A stretch of DNA of 35,374 bases. Origin: Flavobacteriales bacterium (lineage in GTDB: Bacteria; Bacteroidota; Bacteroidia; Flavobacteriales_D; Sanyastnellaceae). Position 1 is the stretch's first letter. Each line of letters opens with the position of its first letter. Both the position numbers and the translations under genes were made by a program. The notes under the pieces were generated by a model. It did no database searches. It saw only the letters and a list, made by a program, of their open reading frames with translations, and was not told where the DNA came from. Positions 1 to 8,964 of the stretch are shown piece by piece. The stretch covers positions 1 through 35,374 of the forward strand of contig JAIBBG010000033.1 of the NCBI GenBank assembly GCA_019694805.1, written 5' to 3'.

Positions 1-107
1 GACTGCATGAATTGGGTTAAATTGTTATCACCAGTTACACACATTTTGCTTTTTGGTGGAATATCGTGTTCACCTTTGCAGTCAGGACAGCCGTTGCCCG
101 AATTCAT
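1..107 (-). CDS. Possible 5' part of a gene running off the left edge
   Basis: The minus strand is open from an ATG at 107 to the window edge (35 codons), with an in-frame TGA a short distance upstream of the ATG. The predicted N-terminus contains a CPDCKGEH stretch and another Cys about a dozen residues on, which could be a small metal-binding or disulfide motif. There is no signal peptide and no clear ribosome binding site. If real, it would be divergent from the cold-shock gene at 143. The piece is too short to assign, and it could be chance. Confidence 0.25.
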   Translation of the reverse strand, partial: MNSGNGCPDCKGEHDIPPKSKMCVTGDNNLTQFMQ

Positions 108-142
108 GGGCGCAGGGTAAAAGTTCTGTCAGAGGTTAGAAC

Positions 143-598
143 ATGAGCAGATCACCCGAAACATCCGGCAAAAAGGACCGCGAGAAGAAACGTCTTCAAA
201 AGCGCAATGAAAAGGAACAAAAGCGTCAGGAACGCAAAAGCGAGTCCAAAAAAGGAATGGGATTCGATAGCATGATTGGCTATGTCGATGAATACGGCCG
301 CCTAACGGATACTCCGCCTTCTGAACAAGGCAAAAGAGCTGTTGTCAATGTCGAAGATATTGTGCTGGGTGCAACTACTCGTGTCAAGGAGAAACCAGAA
401 GACAGACTGAGGACAGGAACTGTCACGTTTTTCAATGAATCAAAGGGTTATGGATTTATCCGGGATACTGTAAGTGGACAAAGCATTTTCGTCCATGTGA
501 ATGCAGCAACTTATCAAATGAAGGAAAATGATAAGGTGACCTTTGAGATTGTCGCTGGTCAAAAAGGTCCTGCAGCTTCCCAAGTGAAGAAGGCTTAA
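143..598 (+). CDS. Cold-shock domain protein with a charged N-terminal extension
   Basis: A 151-aa cytoplasmic nucleic-acid-binding protein. The C-terminal part (about residues 89-151) is a cold-shock domain: RNP1-like KGYGFI at 101-106 and RNP2-like IFVHV at 115-119 are intact. Residues 9-38 are almost entirely Lys, Arg, Glu and Gln and should form a charged helix; residues 40-60 contain an IGYVDEYGRLTDTPP segment. This architecture is a known Bacteroidota form of cold-shock protein, roughly twice the length of the 65-75 aa CspA type. The family binds single-stranded RNA or DNA, and the basic tail probably adds RNA affinity (inference). The ATG at 143 is the first in frame. It appears monocistronic; the next plus-strand gene starts 1.4 kb away. 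Confidence 0.93.
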   Translation: MSRSPETSGKKDREKKRLQKRNEKEQKRQERKSESKKGMGFDSMIGYVDEYGRLTDTPPSEQGKRAVVNVEDIVLGATTRVKEKPEDRLRTGTVTFFNESKGYGFIRDTVSGQSIFVHVNAATYQMKENDKVTFEIVAGQKGPAASQVKKA

Positions 599-605
599 TA
601 GCCTT
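590..605 (+). terminator. Weak hairpin at the end of the cold-shock gene
   Basis: A perfect 6-bp stem AAGGCT/AGCCTT with loop TAAT overlaps the stop codon. It is followed by only a short T-rich stretch (ACTTTT about 10 nt on), so it is at best a weak intrinsic terminator. Confidence 0.3.
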
Positions 606-2030
606 GTCTAACTTTTAGTACTCAAACGTTAATTTCGTTATCGTTCTTCTGTGTTTTGGTGCATGGACTTATGCTTCAACCGCAGATCATGCCATAGAGA
701 TTACTTGTTTTTAATTTTCGTTGTTTGTAAGATCCGCTTTCAAATAGAAATCTTGCAGGCTTGTCCCAAAATAGTCGTGGAGTATTCGTTCTTTTTGGCT
801 TTCAGCGCTGTCATGGATTTCGACTTCATGATGCGGGCTTCAAGTATCGGAATATGGAAACAAATGAGCCTGGCTATTCTATCGAGCCACACTTCTTCAG
901 AACTGGGTTCAATATTCTCTCACTTGACTTAGATCATACCTCTTTTATGCATGCAATCATATTGTTGGTGGATGAATGTGATTGAAATTATATAATGATG
1001 TGAAAAATATGTTTGTGATCATCATTTTTGTTAAAAGTGCTGATAAATCAAGCCATTACGGAGATTGTAAATGTGATTATAGTCATGAAATGGACTTGAA
1101 TGATGTTGTTTTAGTGACTTTATTCATGCAAATCTTCATGATAAAATGTCCATCTCAAACATCAGTGGAGATGAGATCAAAGGGTACAAAATTCTGTTTT
1201 CCTAGTAAATACGGTGGTTTCGGAGTTTTTTATCTTGAGCGTAGCCGAATGGTATTTCACGATTATGCATTAAATCATATTTTTTTATAATATAATATAA
1301 CGCAAGCATGATCTGGATCATATTGGTTTTATGATCATAATAATATTTACCCATCAGGCTGTATCCTGAAATCTGGGTTTTAATGTGGAAGGGGGGAGGA
1401 AGGATTATGCTAAAGGCTTGTAAACACGCCTTTATTCAAGGGGTCTATGATTAAGACGTGATTCTGTGGAAGTGGTTGCCTGAGAATGGGATGATTTGAA
1501 ATCAGCCTACCATTATTCTCCCGATGATGGAGAGTCTTTTATGCTTCTGGTCTTCGAATGGATGAATTAAAGTGATGTAATTGCCTATGTGAATCTGATT
1601 GTAATCATAGTCGTATGGTGGAATCACTTTGTCTGAAACCGTTGACTGACGTAGTTTTTAGGTATGATGATGGAGATCATGAATGATGAGAATTATTGTG
1701 CGCGTAGTCATAATGTGTAATAAATAATGAAATAAAATTAAAAAATAATTCAAATTTTAATCCACTGATTCTGATTGATTCAACGAAGAAAATTTCCAAT
1801 TGATCGACTTCCGGAAAATGGAAAATTGCTTGGAAATACCAGAATAAAAATATGTGATATATCAATAATGATAAGGGTTGTAGGTGTTTTCTATTTTGGA
1901 AATTGAAGTGCAATATGCATCTTGTTAAAGTGAGAATTGATCATTGTCATTTTTCGTAACAATTATAATAAACGATAGGTAACAAGGTCTGATTTCGAAC
2001 TTTTATTAACCATTATAAAGAAAGAAGAAA
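599..2030. other. 1.4-kb region without a convincing gene
   Basis: Open frames here are short, lack family features, and encode residue mixes rich in Phe, Ile, His and Cys, as expected of translated AT-rich non-coding DNA. Directly visible structure: seven copies of GATCAT (685, 932, 1017, 1316, 1333, 1675, 1939), a 12-bp perfect palindrome TTATGATCATAA at 1329-1340, and a dyad ATGATC-TG-GATCAT at 1308-1321. It could hold regulatory sites for the gene at 2031, an unrecognised RNA, or the remains of a decayed gene. I cannot decide between these. Confidence 0.5.
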
Positions 2031-4604
2031 ATGAAAGCACTATTACCCATCAAAATGTTCTTCAGTCTTGCACTGTTATCGATCGCTACATGCATCTCTG
2101 CGCAGTCACCTGAAGATGTTTTCAATCATGAAGTTCTCTGGTCAGCATATTCTGGTCATTCTGGAATTGAATCTGTTGAAGCTATTTATGTAGATCATGG
2201 AGGAAGTCATTATGTTGTCGGTTACGCTCCGGCTACAGCTCCTGCTTCATGGAATGTACTGAATGACTATCATGGTGGCATCTATGACGCCTTTGTATCT
2301 AAGGCTGATATGGATGGTCATATCATATGGACCACTTGGTTGGGAGGTAGTGCTGGTGATTTTGCCAATTGTATTTCTACTGATGCAGATGGTAATCTGA
2401 TTATCGCTGGTTTTACCTCTTCGGATGATATTCCGGAATCCAATGTATACCCATATCCATATCATGGTGGCGCCAATGATGGATTCAAATTCGTAGTTAC
2501 TACTGAAGGTGAAATCCTCAGTGCCCAGTATTTCGGTGGTGGTGGAAGCGATTATCCTTCTGCGATAGCTACTGATGCCATGGGTAATACCTATATATGT
2601 GGTAAGTCGTCATCATCTGGTTTTGATGCGGATTTCAGTTTGCAGCAAAACAATGGTGGTGGTATGAATGATGGATTTGTATTGAAACTCGATCGTTTCG
2701 GATTCGAAAGCTGGTACACTTTTCTTGGTGGCACTGGTGCTGATAATATTTCTGACCTAACAATAACAGCTGATAATCATGTGGTGATTGCTGGTGACGG
2801 TGGTTACATCAATGTGTTGAATGCAGTATCACCTTCAGATGATCTGTCTACACAATCAGGCTTCGTTTGTGAATTAAACGGCGAAGGCATGGTTGAGTGG
2901 GTAAGCTACCTCAATGGTAGCGGTTCTGAAATGGTGAATGCGGTGGAGATGGATCCGTCTACCGGCAACATCCTGGTTTCAGGCTGTTTTGATGGTACTT
3001 CAATCGGCGTCTTCGGCATTCCGGTTGAAGGCTCAGGTTTGGATCAGGATATTGTGATCGGTTGTTTGAATCCATCTGGTGTGCCTCTTTGGTATAACCT
3101 GGTGGAAGGATCTGGTAACGAAGTACCATCCGATATTGGAGTGGATTTGTTTGATAATATTTATTTCACCGGAACAACAAGCAGTTCTGATCTCGAGGTC
3201 ATGGATGCGTTTCAGGAAACCATTGGTGGTGGCTATGATGCGGTGGTAGGCAAATTGAATCCTGAAGGTGTGATTACCTGGTTGAGTTTTCTCGGTGGCA
3301 CGACCGATGAATTCGGTGGCCGTTTTGGAACTGATCGATTCGGTAAAATTACCATGGTAGGTAATTCATATGGGACAGGACTTCCTAACTTGGTAGAAGG
3401 TCGCGAATACAATGCGCTGACCGATGGATTCATCACCAGAATCAGTGATTGTGATAATCCAGTGGTGACATTGTTTGCTCTTGAAGATACAATTTTCTGT
3501 GACGGCAATGAAGCATTGATGTCTGCTTGTGGTGCATCATACTATGAGTGGATGAATGGTGATACAACCATGATGTCAACAGCTGATACCACCATGCGTG
3601 CTTATGTAATTGGACACAATGTTGTGGGTTGTTATGGAATGTCACTATATCAACAAATTGAATCACTTGAAGTGCCAGTTGTGGAGATCTTCACGGATGG
3701 ACCAACTGTATTCTGCGGTGAACAGGAAGTGGAATTGTACGCTATCGGACCTGATACCATTCTTTGGAACAACGAAATGATTGGTGACATGATTGTTATC
3801 GATACAGCTGGTGTGTATTCTGCATCTGGACGAGGCGAAAATGGTTGCGTAGGATCTTCAGATCCACTTGAAATCGAGTTCATCGAATTACCAGACGTGG
3901 ACATGGCTATTACTGATGATACAGTTTGTATCTCTGATGCGCCAGTGCCTATGATTTCAATGCCAAGCGATGGCTTCTTCGTGGGACCTGGTACAGAAGT
4001 TCAGGGAGTATTTAATCCTGCAACTGCTGGCGGTGGTACACACACTATCACCTATCAGTGGATTGATGAGAACGGTTGTACCGGTACATCAGAAGAAGTT
4101 ACTGTGCATGTGATGTATCATCCTACGGTTCTCTTCATCGCTGCGGATACCATGTGTCTGAATGATCCAGCCATCGAATTGACAGGTAGTCCTGTTGGTG
4201 GTGTGTTTGAAGGTGATGGTGTTGTAGACAATATTTTCACACCTGCACAATCAGGTACTGGTCCACAGAATATCTTTTATTCTTATGTAGATGAAAATGG
4301 TTGTACCAACGTAGCAAACAGTGTTATCTACGTGGACGCCTGCACATTTATTCCTGAGACGGCTCATGAAATAGATGCCATCAGGGTTTATCCAATGCCT
4401 GCAAGTGATGCTATCACGGTTGAAACAGGTAATGATGATCTTACAGTTTGCAAGATTTATGATGCAACTGGTCAATTGGTTCTGGAAACAAGTTTCAGGA
4501 CAAAAATTCAAATTGATTGTTCTTCCTTTAGTCAAGGATTCTACAATATGGAATGCGTGAATGGGGTCAATATTTCTGGCATTCCTTTTATCGTAAAGAG
4601 GTAA
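2031..4604 (+). CDS. Secreted SBBP-repeat beta-propeller protein with T9SS sorting domain
   Basis: An 857-aa exported protein. A signal peptide (about 1-24, ending CISAQ) is followed by a long array of SBBP-type repeats (about 30-475), each with a motif like W-x-x-x-LGG-x-x-x-D plus D-x-x-GN-x-x-x-x-G-x-T; SBBP repeats are a known beta-propeller family. From about 480 to 770 come Ig-like modules, with two clear copies containing C-x-x-D-x-P and ending in W/YxDENGCT. The last ~70 residues (RVYPMPASDAITVETG onward, ending FIVKR) are a type A T9SS sorting domain, used for secretion and cell-surface anchoring. The likely role is structural or adhesive; no catalytic motif is visible. The ATG at 2031 follows an AAAGAAAGAAGAAA purine run and directly precedes the signal peptide. 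It stands alone, with about 1.4 kb of non-coding DNA before it and hairpins after it. Confidence 0.93.
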   Translation: MKALLPIKMFFSLALLSIATCISAQSPEDVFNHEVLWSAYSGHSGIESVEAIYVDHGGSHYVVGYAPATAPASWNVLNDYHGGIYDAFVSKADMDGHIIWTTWLGGSAGDFANCISTDADGNLIIAGFTSSDDIPESNVYPYPYHGGANDGFKFVVTTEGEILSAQYFGGGGSDYPSAIATDAMGNTYICGKSSSSGFDADFSLQQNNGGGMNDGFVLKLDRFGFESWYTFLGGTGADNISDLTITADNHVVIAGDGGYINVLNAVSPSDDLSTQSGFVCELNGEGMVEWVSYLNGSGSEMVNAVEMDPSTGNILVSGCFDGTSIGVFGIPVEGSGLDQDIVIGCLNPSGVPLWYNLVEGSGNEVPSDIGVDLFDNIYFTGTTSSSDLEVMDAFQETIGGGYDAVVGKLNPEGVITWLSFLGGTTDEFGGRFGTDRFGKITMVGNSYGTGLPNLVEGREYNALTDGFITRISDCDNPVVTLFALEDTIFCDGNEALMSACGASYYEWMNGDTTMMSTADTTMRAYVIGHNVVGCYGMSLYQQIESLEVPVVEIFTDGPTVFCGEQEVELYAIGPDTILWNNEMIGDMIVIDTAGVYSASGRGENGCVGSSDPLEIEFIELPDVDMAITDDTVCISDAPVPMISMPSDGFFVGPGTEVQGVFNPATAGGGTHTITYQWIDENGCTGTSEEVTVHVMYHPTVLFIAADTMCLNDPAIELTGSPVGGVFEGDGVVDNIFTPAQSGTGPQNIFYSYVDENGCTNVANSVIYVDACTFIPETAHEIDAIRVYPMPASDAITVETGNDDLTVCKIYDATGQLVLETSFRTKIQIDCSSFSQGFYNMECVNGVNISGIPFIVKR

Positions 4605-4619
4605 ATTACAAATTGTCCT

Positions 4620-4649
4620 CCACCTGCATCACAACGGTGATGCAGGTGG
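4620..4649 (+). terminator. Strong hairpin after the SBBP gene
   Basis: A perfect 13-bp inverted repeat (CCACCTGCATCAC and its complement) closes on the 4-nt loop AACG, 15 nt after the stop codon. No T run follows directly, so it may protect the 3' end of the mRNA or act with the second hairpin at 4738. Confidence 0.55.
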
Positions 4650-4737
4650 TTGGATCAATTGAAAAGAAAAATGGGTTTGACCCCCAATTAAAAAAGGCAA
4701 TTAGTTTTCATCTCAGACGTATAGTGGTGTTTTACAA

Positions 4738-4775
4738 AAAGGCCCGTGGAATAGGACGCGGGCCTTTACCTTTTT
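4738..4775. terminator. Bidirectional-looking terminator between convergent genes
   Basis: A 9-bp stem AAAGGCCCG/CGGGCCTTT (4738-4746 with 4759-4767) is followed on the plus strand by ACC and five Ts. On the minus strand the stem ends in T-rich sequence as well. It lies between the convergent SBBP gene (ends 4604) and histidine kinase gene (ends 4966), so it may serve both. Confidence 0.7.
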
Positions 4776-4965
4776 ACTCCTTTGATATCATAAGTCTTGC
4801 TGTTCAAACCGATGTTTCCTTCTGAAATGGTTTGGGGTTTTCATGAACTGCTTTTTCTTGACGGGGAAATGATTTTTAGACAGTAATCAAATTCACATTT
4901 CGACAAAAACACATTTGTTCATGAAGTATGCTAAGATGGTTGAATGTCAAAAAAGCAATGACGTG

Positions 4966-6360
4966 TCAGTTGGAAATTTTATTCGAGTTGTGAATCGCCA
5001 TTTTCAAGGTGATTTTCGTGCCTTTTCCCGGTTCTGACTCGATATGAAATTCTCCCTGATGAAGGGTGATGATTCTTTCTGACAAAGAAAGACCGAGTCC
5101 ATGACCACGAATATGTCTGACGTTTTCCGCACGATAGAATGGATCAAAGATTCTATGAAGGTCAGATTTTTTGATGCCTATTCCTTCATCGACAATCGTG
5201 ATGAGGATATGCTCATTTTCCAAAGCAAGCTCAACTTTTACTGAATGCCCGGAAGAATACTTGCAGCCATTGTCTACCAAATTCAATAATGCAATTCGCA
5301 AGAGGTGTTCATTGCCAATGACCTGAAGTTTGCTTTCGTCATTAATGTGTTGGCGAAATGAAATATCAATGTGATAATTGGGATGTACCTTTTTTAAGTC
5401 GGAAGAAACAAGCCAAAGCATCTCATCTATACGTTGCAATTTGAATTGGAATGATGATAAGTCAGAATTGATTTTTGCCAAGTCGAGCAAACCATTCGAT
5501 AGGGAATTGAGATTCTTGATGTCTTCCAAGACTGAGGTGAGGATTTGTATATACTCTTCCTCGGTTCGTTGCTTCATCAGTGTCACTTCAATTTGGCTCG
5601 TGATGGCAGTCAATGGTGTTCTTAACTCATGAGAAGCGTTCGATACAAAACTACGCTGCATAAAAAACGCTGATTCGAGACGCTCGAGCATTTTGTTAAA
5701 GGTAATGGCCAATTGCGCAATTTCATCCTCTCCATTGCCAACATCAACACGGGTATTGAGATTAGAAATGGTAATGCTATCCACTTCCTGCACCACTTTA
5801 CTCATTGGCTTAAGCGCTCGGCCCGCATAAATCATGGAGGCGATGATTGTGAGGATAATACTTCCTATTGCTCCTAAGATGAGTACCCAACGCAAGTTGT
5901 TGAGTTTACTTCGACCATATTTATCCAATGCAGATGATACAACTACGTATTCCTGATCTTTATACTCATAGATCATCCCCATCACTTCGTATTCATCGCT
6001 GGTGAATCGAACTTCTTTTTCTTTTCTGATTCTGTGTAAGAGGGTATTGTCAACTTGAAACTGGTCCCTGTCCTTGCTGCTGTACATCAAAGTGTCATTG
6101 CCTGCAAATACCAACACTTGTTCATCGTACAGTGCGTTCACGGTATTTCTGTCAATGACTTTGAGAAGGTTGAGACTTACTTCATCAACCTTTAACAACA
6201 AGCTCGCCGTGTTAAGTGCTTTATCCTTGATCCGGGTGTAGAATTCTGATGATCGGTACTCAGCGGACAGATAGTAAACGCCAAGTGAAAAGAGAATCAG
6301 AATGGATGCAACTATGATGGTGAATTGCACCGCCAGCTTTGCCCGGATATTGAGTTTCAT
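4966..6360 (-). CDS. Sensor histidine kinase (HAMP, HisKA, HATPase)
   Basis: A 464-aa membrane histidine kinase. Transmembrane helix 1 is at about 10-32, a periplasmic sensing segment at 33-157, helix 2 at about 158-180, then a HAMP linker. The H-box SNASHELRTPLTAI places the phospho-accepting His at residue 244. The ATPase domain shows an N-box (LLNLVDNGCKYS), a G1 box (DEGIGI) and a G2 box (GHGLGLSLS). Length and layout match the CusS/OmpR-partner type of kinase. Its ATG overlaps the stop of the response regulator by 4 nt (ATGA), so the two are translationally coupled. The signal sensed is unknown; the periplasmic domain shows no recognisable motif. Convergent with the SBBP gene. Confidence 0.95.
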   Translation of the reverse strand: MKLNIRAKLAVQFTIIVASILILFSLGVYYLSAEYRSSEFYTRIKDKALNTASLLLKVDEVSLNLLKVIDRNTVNALYDEQVLVFAGNDTLMYSSKDRDQFQVDNTLLHRIRKEKEVRFTSDEYEVMGMIYEYKDQEYVVVSSALDKYGRSKLNNLRWVLILGAIGSIILTIIASMIYAGRALKPMSKVVQEVDSITISNLNTRVDVGNGEDEIAQLAITFNKMLERLESAFFMQRSFVSNASHELRTPLTAITSQIEVTLMKQRTEEEYIQILTSVLEDIKNLNSLSNGLLDLAKINSDLSSFQFKLQRIDEMLWLVSSDLKKVHPNYHIDISFRQHINDESKLQVIGNEHLLRIALLNLVDNGCKYSSGHSVKVELALENEHILITIVDEGIGIKKSDLHRIFDPFYRAENVRHIRGHGLGLSLSERIITLHQGEFHIESEPGKGTKITLKMAIHNSNKISN

Positions 6361-7040
6361 TGTGTGTCTTCGGTGAGGATATAACCCACGCCCGTTTGTG
6401 TATGAATCAATTTCGGACTAAAGTCTTTATCGACTTTTTTCCTCAAAAAGGTGACGTACACATCGATGACGTTTGTTCCGGTATCAAATGTAACAGACCA
6501 TACTTTCTCTGCAATTTCTGATCTGGGTAAAACGCGACCTTTATTTTTCATCAACAGTTCTAGAAGTGCAAATTCTCTACCTGTCAGCTCGATCCTTTTC
6601 CCTGCTCGGGTTACTTTATAATTATCCAGATTCAGCTCAAGATCTGCAACCCGCAGGATATTTTGAACCTTGTTTTCAGAGTTTGTTCTCTTGAGTAATG
6701 CCTTGATCCTAACCAGTAATTCACGAAACTCAAATGGTTTTACCAGATAGTCGTCTGCTCCGGATTCAAATCCTGCGATCTTATCCTCAGTAGTGCCTAA
6801 TGCGGTGAGCATGAGGATTGGAACCACCTGGTTGGTTTTCCGGATATCACGACATAACTGCAAACCATTTTTTTCTGGGAGATTAATATCAATGATATAA
6901 AATTCATACGGCGAGGCCTCGTGCATGCGCAATGCAGTAGCTCCGTCATAGGCAATTTCGGTGGAGTATCCATTTTCCTGCAAACCCTGACTGATGAATG
7001 CAGCAACCTTAGGTTCATCCTCAACGACAAGTATCTTCAT
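6357..7040 (-). CDS. OmpR/PhoB-family response regulator
   Basis: A 227-aa response regulator. The receiver domain (1-115) has the acidic pocket E7/D8, the phospho-acceptor D51 in YIIDINLPEKNG, and the conserved Lys in YLVKPFEF. The C-terminal winged helix (about 128-225) has the family's ELTGREFALLELLMKN and the recognition region DTGTNVIDVYVTFLRKKVD. It is the first gene of the pair and its stop overlaps the kinase start by 4 nt. This RR-then-HK order is the reverse of the second system at 8965-10950. About 170 nt of non-coding DNA upstream should hold the promoter. Confidence 0.96.
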   Translation of the reverse strand: MKILVVEDEPKVAAFISQGLQENGYSTEIAYDGATALRMHEASPYEFYIIDINLPEKNGLQLCRDIRKTNQVVPILMLTALGTTEDKIAGFESGADDYLVKPFEFRELLVRIKALLKRTNSENKVQNILRVADLELNLDNYKVTRAGKRIELTGREFALLELLMKNKGRVLPRSEIAEKVWSVTFDTGTNVIDVYVTFLRKKVDKDFSPKLIHTQTGVGYILTEDTQ

Positions 7041-7107
7041 GTGAATTCCTTATTTGAAACAAAACTACTGTTTGCGGATCATCTCCCGACCGATGGAAGA
7101 CTGCTTA

Positions 7108-7121
7108 CACATTAAAATGTG
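7108..7121. promoter_or_regulatory. Small inverted repeat upstream of the response regulator
   Basis: CACATT-AA-AATGTG is a 6-bp inverted repeat with a 2-bp spacer, 68 nt before the response-regulator ATG. It could be an operator, possibly for autoregulation, but such a short dyad can occur by chance. Confidence 0.2.
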
Positions 7122-7206
7122 ATTATTTTATGCCTCACATCTCATGTCAGGGGAGAAGTAACAACGAAGCACTACCTGAAATCCGAAGGATAAATTTAAC
7201 CTCTGA

Positions 7207-8337
7207 TCAAACCAATTCCTTTTGGTTGATTGGTATCAGGTGTACACCAAATGATTCCACTATAAGATTCATAATGGGATCGGAGTGGATTTTATGCATA
7301 ATCCTATTGGTTTGTGCTTCGTCCGATCCCATGATCATCTGATCAGTGAGCCCAAGGTGCTTAACAGCATAGTAGAAGCCGGTAATGGCGTAAGGGCCAA
7401 ATGGAATAGAAGGAATATCGAATGTGCTACCGGTAATGTTGAATAACGTATTGGCAAGATATCCCGGTGGTTCTGGAAGTCCTTTGTAATGATAATAGTA
7501 TTTGCTTGCAGTGATGCGTGATGTCATCCTCGGATCGGCCATGCAAATAAGACCTGCCAGCGGTTTTTGTTTCTCACTTTGGGCTTTGAGTTCATCAAGA
7601 CGACCAACTGCCGATGTTCTGATTTCTTGTTGAACTTCATCCCAGAAATTAGACTCAGGAATTCCTCCATCCAGTCTGATGAGCCCATGAATACTGTAGT
7701 CCTGAATACCTGCTGTGATTTTGATATCGAGTCGTTTGAGTTCAGGGTCGGCAGAAATCAATTTTTCGAGGTTGCTCTTTTGTGACCTTGGGTGTGTGCG
7801 CAACAAATCAATGCTTTTGATCCAATCGCCAGCGAGAAATCCATCATAAGCATATACATCTCGTAAAAGTTGTCGCAACCCTTCATCATCTTTTACAACA
7901 ACATCACCTTGTGGCGTTTTATATTGGAGTGATTTCTCCAGAATAAGCTGCTCAATTTCTATGCCTACGGAACTTGCGCCCAGCATACCACAATTGAGTG
8001 GTGATCCATCTTGAATGCGCATATCATAAATATGTGATATATAAGATTTATTGCTGTCGTCGGTCAGATGGCCATGACTTTGTATATGCACGTAATAACC
8101 TTCTTCAGCGAAATCGGCAGGAATTTCTTTCTGATAAGTCAGAATGATGTTTTTGATATCTTGATATACATCGGGACTGATGAATGAACCGGCAGCCCTG
8201 ATCACCTGCATTTGAATCTTAATGCCTTTGATGGCATAATCTCTGATTTTAGAATTGATCGTGTCGAGCTGCAGTTGACTCAGGTCCCTTGCGTCCGCGC
8301 ATCCGACCAGAATATGTAACTGATGTTTGTGTTGCAT
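7207..8337 (-). CDS. Uncharacterised protein with beta-carbonic-anhydrase-like motifs
   Basis: A 376-aa soluble protein with no signal peptide. I do not recognise it as a named family. Near the N-terminus, a hydrophobic strand (LHILVGC) leads into CADAR at 13-17, then RAAG at 47-50, then H88/H90 in IQSHGHL and C116-G117 in LNCGM. These follow the order of the beta-carbonic anhydrase signature (CxDxR, RNAG, HxxCG), where the two Cys and His bind zinc and Asp-Arg form the catalytic dyad. The spacing differs: about 27 residues separate His from Cys instead of two. The second half has a similar looking C265-MADPR and no domain I can name. It may be a divergent zinc enzyme or a CA-like fold with lost activity. 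It starts 63 nt after the OsmC-like gene and may be co-transcribed with it. Start ATG at 8337, just after a hairpin. Confidence 0.85.
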   Translation of the reverse strand: MQHKHQLHILVGCADARDLSQLQLDTINSKIRDYAIKGIKIQMQVIRAAGSFISPDVYQDIKNIILTYQKEIPADFAEEGYYVHIQSHGHLTDDSNKSYISHIYDMRIQDGSPLNCGMLGASSVGIEIEQLILEKSLQYKTPQGDVVVKDDEGLRQLLRDVYAYDGFLAGDWIKSIDLLRTHPRSQKSNLEKLISADPELKRLDIKITAGIQDYSIHGLIRLDGGIPESNFWDEVQQEIRTSAVGRLDELKAQSEKQKPLAGLICMADPRMTSRITASKYYYHYKGLPEPPGYLANTLFNITGSTFDIPSIPFGPYAITGFYYAVKHLGLTDQMIMGSDEAQTNRIMHKIHSDPIMNLIVESFGVHLIPINQKELV

Positions 8338-8341
8338 AAAT

Positions 8342-8381
8342 GTGATGATGTCAAGGTCAAATTTAAGCCTGACGTCACCAC
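8342..8381 (-). promoter_or_regulatory. Hairpin between the OsmC-like gene and the CA-like gene, abutting the start codon
   Basis: Two 12-nt arms (8342-8353 and 8370-8381) pair on the minus-strand RNA with one wobble and one mismatch, enclosing a 16-nt loop. The 3' arm ends 4 nt before the ATG at 8337, where a ribosome would bind. There is no T run, so a translational control element or an mRNA-processing stem fits better than a terminator. Confidence 0.4.
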
Positions 8382-8400
8382 ATTTTAGATGTAAATTGAA

Positions 8401-8808
8401 CTACAGGAGTGTTGCTTCTGCAGTAATGTTCGTATTCAATGACTTACTGATCGGGCAATTGAGTTTTGCATCTTCAATGCAGGATTGAAATTTTTCCGGA
8501 TCAATAGTGGCTTTCACCTGTATTTCTAAGTGAGAAGAAGAAATGATGCCATCATTGAGTGTAACTGTGCATTTGGTTTCTATACTTTCAGGTTTAACTC
8601 CCTGCCCAGCAAGTACGAATGCAAGTTTCATGGAAAAACAACCTGCATGCGCTGCAGCCAATAATTCCTCGGGATTCGTACCTATTCCTTCTGCAAATCT
8701 GCTGTTGAAGCTGTATTGTGTAGAAGATAAAACGCCACTTTGTGTTGCGAGCACACCATGACCTTCTTTGCCGGTACCTAGCCATACGGCAATAGCTGTT
8801 CTGTTCAT
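8401..8808 (-). CDS. OsmC-family peroxiredoxin-like protein
   Basis: A 135-aa cytoplasmic OsmC/Ohr-superfamily protein. The two redox cysteines are C57 in AAHAGCFSMKL and C118 in LNCPISKSL, and R37 is in the position of the conserved catalytic Arg. The family reduces organic hydroperoxides through a Cys-Cys pair. TNPEELLAAAHAGC is typical of the OsmC branch rather than Ohr. The frame is open further upstream to 8904, but the extra 32 residues are unlike the family, and MNRTAIAVWLG starting at 8808 matches the usual N-terminus; I therefore chose 8808. It is followed after 63 nt by the CA-like gene on the same strand. Confidence 0.93.
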   Translation of the reverse strand: MNRTAIAVWLGTGKEGHGVLATQSGVLSSTQYSFNSRFAEGIGTNPEELLAAAHAGCFSMKLAFVLAGQGVKPESIETKCTVTLNDGIISSSHLEIQVKATIDPEKFQSCIEDAKLNCPISKSLNTNITAEATLL

Positions 8809-8964
8809 CGTGATGATTTTAGTTATGAATAATGACCAAATCGAACCGATCGCTTTTTGTCTTTCGTTTGAAGACAGACATAGACCATGCGACCGAGTCG
8901 ACACGTTTTATGAAATAGCGAGCAGCACAATCCGGATTGTTTGCCTGTGAAATGAAGATTGATA

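Noticed and set aside
651..1290. Three overlapping plus-strand open frames of 74-102 aa
   Set aside because: They overlap each other in different frames, have unlikely composition and no homologous motif; chance frames in AT-rich DNA.
1677..1913. A 78-aa minus-strand frame before the SBBP gene
   Set aside because: Phe/Ile/His-rich translation of AT-rich DNA with no family feature or start context.
8809..8904. An upstream extension of the OsmC-like protein by 32 residues
   Set aside because: The added residues do not resemble the family N-terminus; the start at 8808 gives the usual length.
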